Assembly (NCBI GenBank): GCA_002284615.2
Contig: MU070137.1
Coordinates: 101,909-118,640, forward strand
Direction of reading: 5' to 3'
Length of the DNA: 16,732 bases
DNA from: Dunaliella salina
Lineage: Eukaryota; Chlorophyta; Chlorophyceae; Chlamydomonadales; Dunaliellaceae
The translations under genes and the position numbers were made by a program. This document shows, piece after piece, positions 15,640-16,732 of this stretch. Within the stretch, counting starts at the first letter, position 1, and every line of letters begins with the position of its first letter. The notes under the pieces are model-generated. The model was given only the letters and a program-made list of their open reading frames with translations, was not told the origin of the DNA and made no database searches.

Positions 15640-16155
15640 ATTCTCTTTGTATTGGAGTGTCCCCCAAGGAAACCCCTTCCTCACACAAAGTGATAACCAA
15701 ACATGGGTTTTTGCCAAAAAGATGCATGTACAGGGCAGGGTGAGTGAAGTGTCCGAAACACTATCCCCGAGGAAACCCCTTCCTCACACAAAGTGATAAC
15801 CTAAGATGGGTTTTTGCCAGTAAGGTGCATGTACAGGGCAGGGCGAGTGGAGTGTCCGAAGCACTTCCCCCGAGGAAACCCCTTCCTCACACAAAGTGAT
15901 AACCTAAGATGGGTTTTTGCCAATAAGGTGCATGTACAGGGCAGGGCGAGTGGAGTGTCCGAAACGCTTCCCCCGAGGAAACCCCTTCCTCACACAAAGT
16001 GAGAACCTAAGATGGGTTTTTGCCAGTAAAGTGCATGCACAGGACAGGGCGAGTGGAGTGTCCGAAACACTTCCCCCGAGGAAACCCCTTCCTCACACAA
16101 GGTGATAACCTAAGATGGGTTTTTGCCAGTAAGATGCATGTACAGGGCCCGATGC
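15640..16155. repeat. 103-bp tandem repeat, about five copies
   Basis: GGAAACCCCTTCCTCACACA starts at 15668, 15771, 15874, 15977 and 16080, exactly 103 bp apart. Units differ by a few bases; the first is the most diverged. Each contains TGATAACCTAAGATGGGTTT, a TGCATGTACAGGGCAGGG core shared with the flanking minisatellite, and a short AGGAA/TTCCT dyad. Open frames across the array on both strands are repeat artefacts. Confidence 0.95.
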
Positions 16156-16732
16156 TTGCAGGATATGTGCAGGTCAGCGCGTGTACAGGGCAGGGCATAT
16201 ACAAGACATGACGCGTACAGGGCATGGCGTACACATGGCAGGGCGTGTACGGAGCAGGGCGCTTACAGGAAGCACATGCACAGGGCCGGGTGCATACAGG
16301 GCAGCACGATTACAGACCAGCAGGATGTATACAGGGCCCGATGCTTGCAGCCTGCATAAAGGGCATGTACAGGGCATCATGTGCATCATGTGCACAGGGC
16401 TGGGTGTGTACATGGCGTACATCATGTGCATCATGTGCATCATGTGCATCATGTGCACAGGGCGTGTGCAAGGCATCATGTGCATCATGTGCACAGGGCT
16501 GGGTGTGTACATCGCAGAATGTGTCCAAAGGGCAGCACGCGTCCAGGGCAGGGTTTGTAAAGGGCAACAAGATGTATACAGGGCAGCAAGGTGCGTACAG
16601 GGCAGCAAGATGTATGCAGGGTGCGTACAGGGCAGCAAGATGTATACAGGGCAGCAAGATTTATACAGGGCAGCAAGATGTATGCAGGGTGCATACAGGG
16701 CAGCAAGATGTATACAGGGCAGCAAGATGTAT
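16156..16732. repeat. Minisatellite field with 9-bp and 19-bp subrepeats
   Basis: A 9-bp CATCATGTG unit repeats at about 16376-16456 and 16476-16492. The phrase CACAGGGCTGGGTGTGTACAT occurs twice, near 16392 and 16489. From about 16560 to the right edge, a 19-bp unit, GCAGCAAGATGTATACAGG, alternates with GTGCGTACAGG. The array runs off the window end. Confidence 0.92.

Noticed and set aside
16174..16725. 183-codon Cys/His/Pro-rich minus-strand frame at the right edge
   Set aside because: Its sequence is a direct reading of the minisatellite units. Several frames are open in the same place.

Overview
This is eukaryotic nuclear DNA. The most likely source is a flagellated green alga of the chlorophyte/chlamydomonadalean type. 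I infer this from one recognisable split gene, an intraflagellar-transport protein with a chlorophyte-like sequence, and from the style of the retroelements and simple repeats. I cannot name the species; a Dunaliella-like genome is a guess. No bacterial-style operon, rRNA, tRNA or CRISPR array was seen.

Layout. 1-390 is a 51-bp minisatellite. 590-690 is a LINE-tail-like fragment. 1080-1535 is a degraded LINE 3' end (copy D, plus strand). 1536-4825 has no recognised gene, but holds one splice-flanked candidate exon (2849-2969) and a duplicated segment (3405-3870) whose second copy lies at 10213-11556 with its middle part inverted. 4826-8474 is bracketed by a pair of ~170-bp inverted repeats. 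Inside the pair is the largest retroelement remnant (copy A, minus strand, 5003-7487), followed by a ~700-bp foldback element. 8538-9625 is a second minus-strand LINE copy (B). 10735-11180 is a third, plus-strand, 3' end (C) that carries a near-perfect 62-bp-arm hairpin. 11181-12820 has no recognised gene. 12825-12857 is telomere-like sequence.

The only confidently identified host gene is IFT56 (TTC26/DYF13). Exon 1 is 13287-13511 and exon 2 is 13859-13981, both on the plus strand. Intron 1 contains a (TG)56 tract. At the start of intron 2, the exon 2 3' end and its splice donor are tandemly duplicated about four times. The remaining exons are not visible and probably lie beyond the window, past a long minisatellite field (15240-16732) that includes five copies of a 103-bp unit.

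The most interesting system is the LINE family. Read together, copies A and B show, in order, an adenine-methyltransferase-like segment, RNase H, a linker, a C-x2-C-x7-H-x4-C zinc finger with an RHN motif, a PD-(D/E)xK (restriction-like) endonuclease motif, and a conserved C-terminal domain ending in SNPPDP-x-stop. All copies are 5'-truncated and carry stops or frameshifts. No reverse transcriptase is present in the window.
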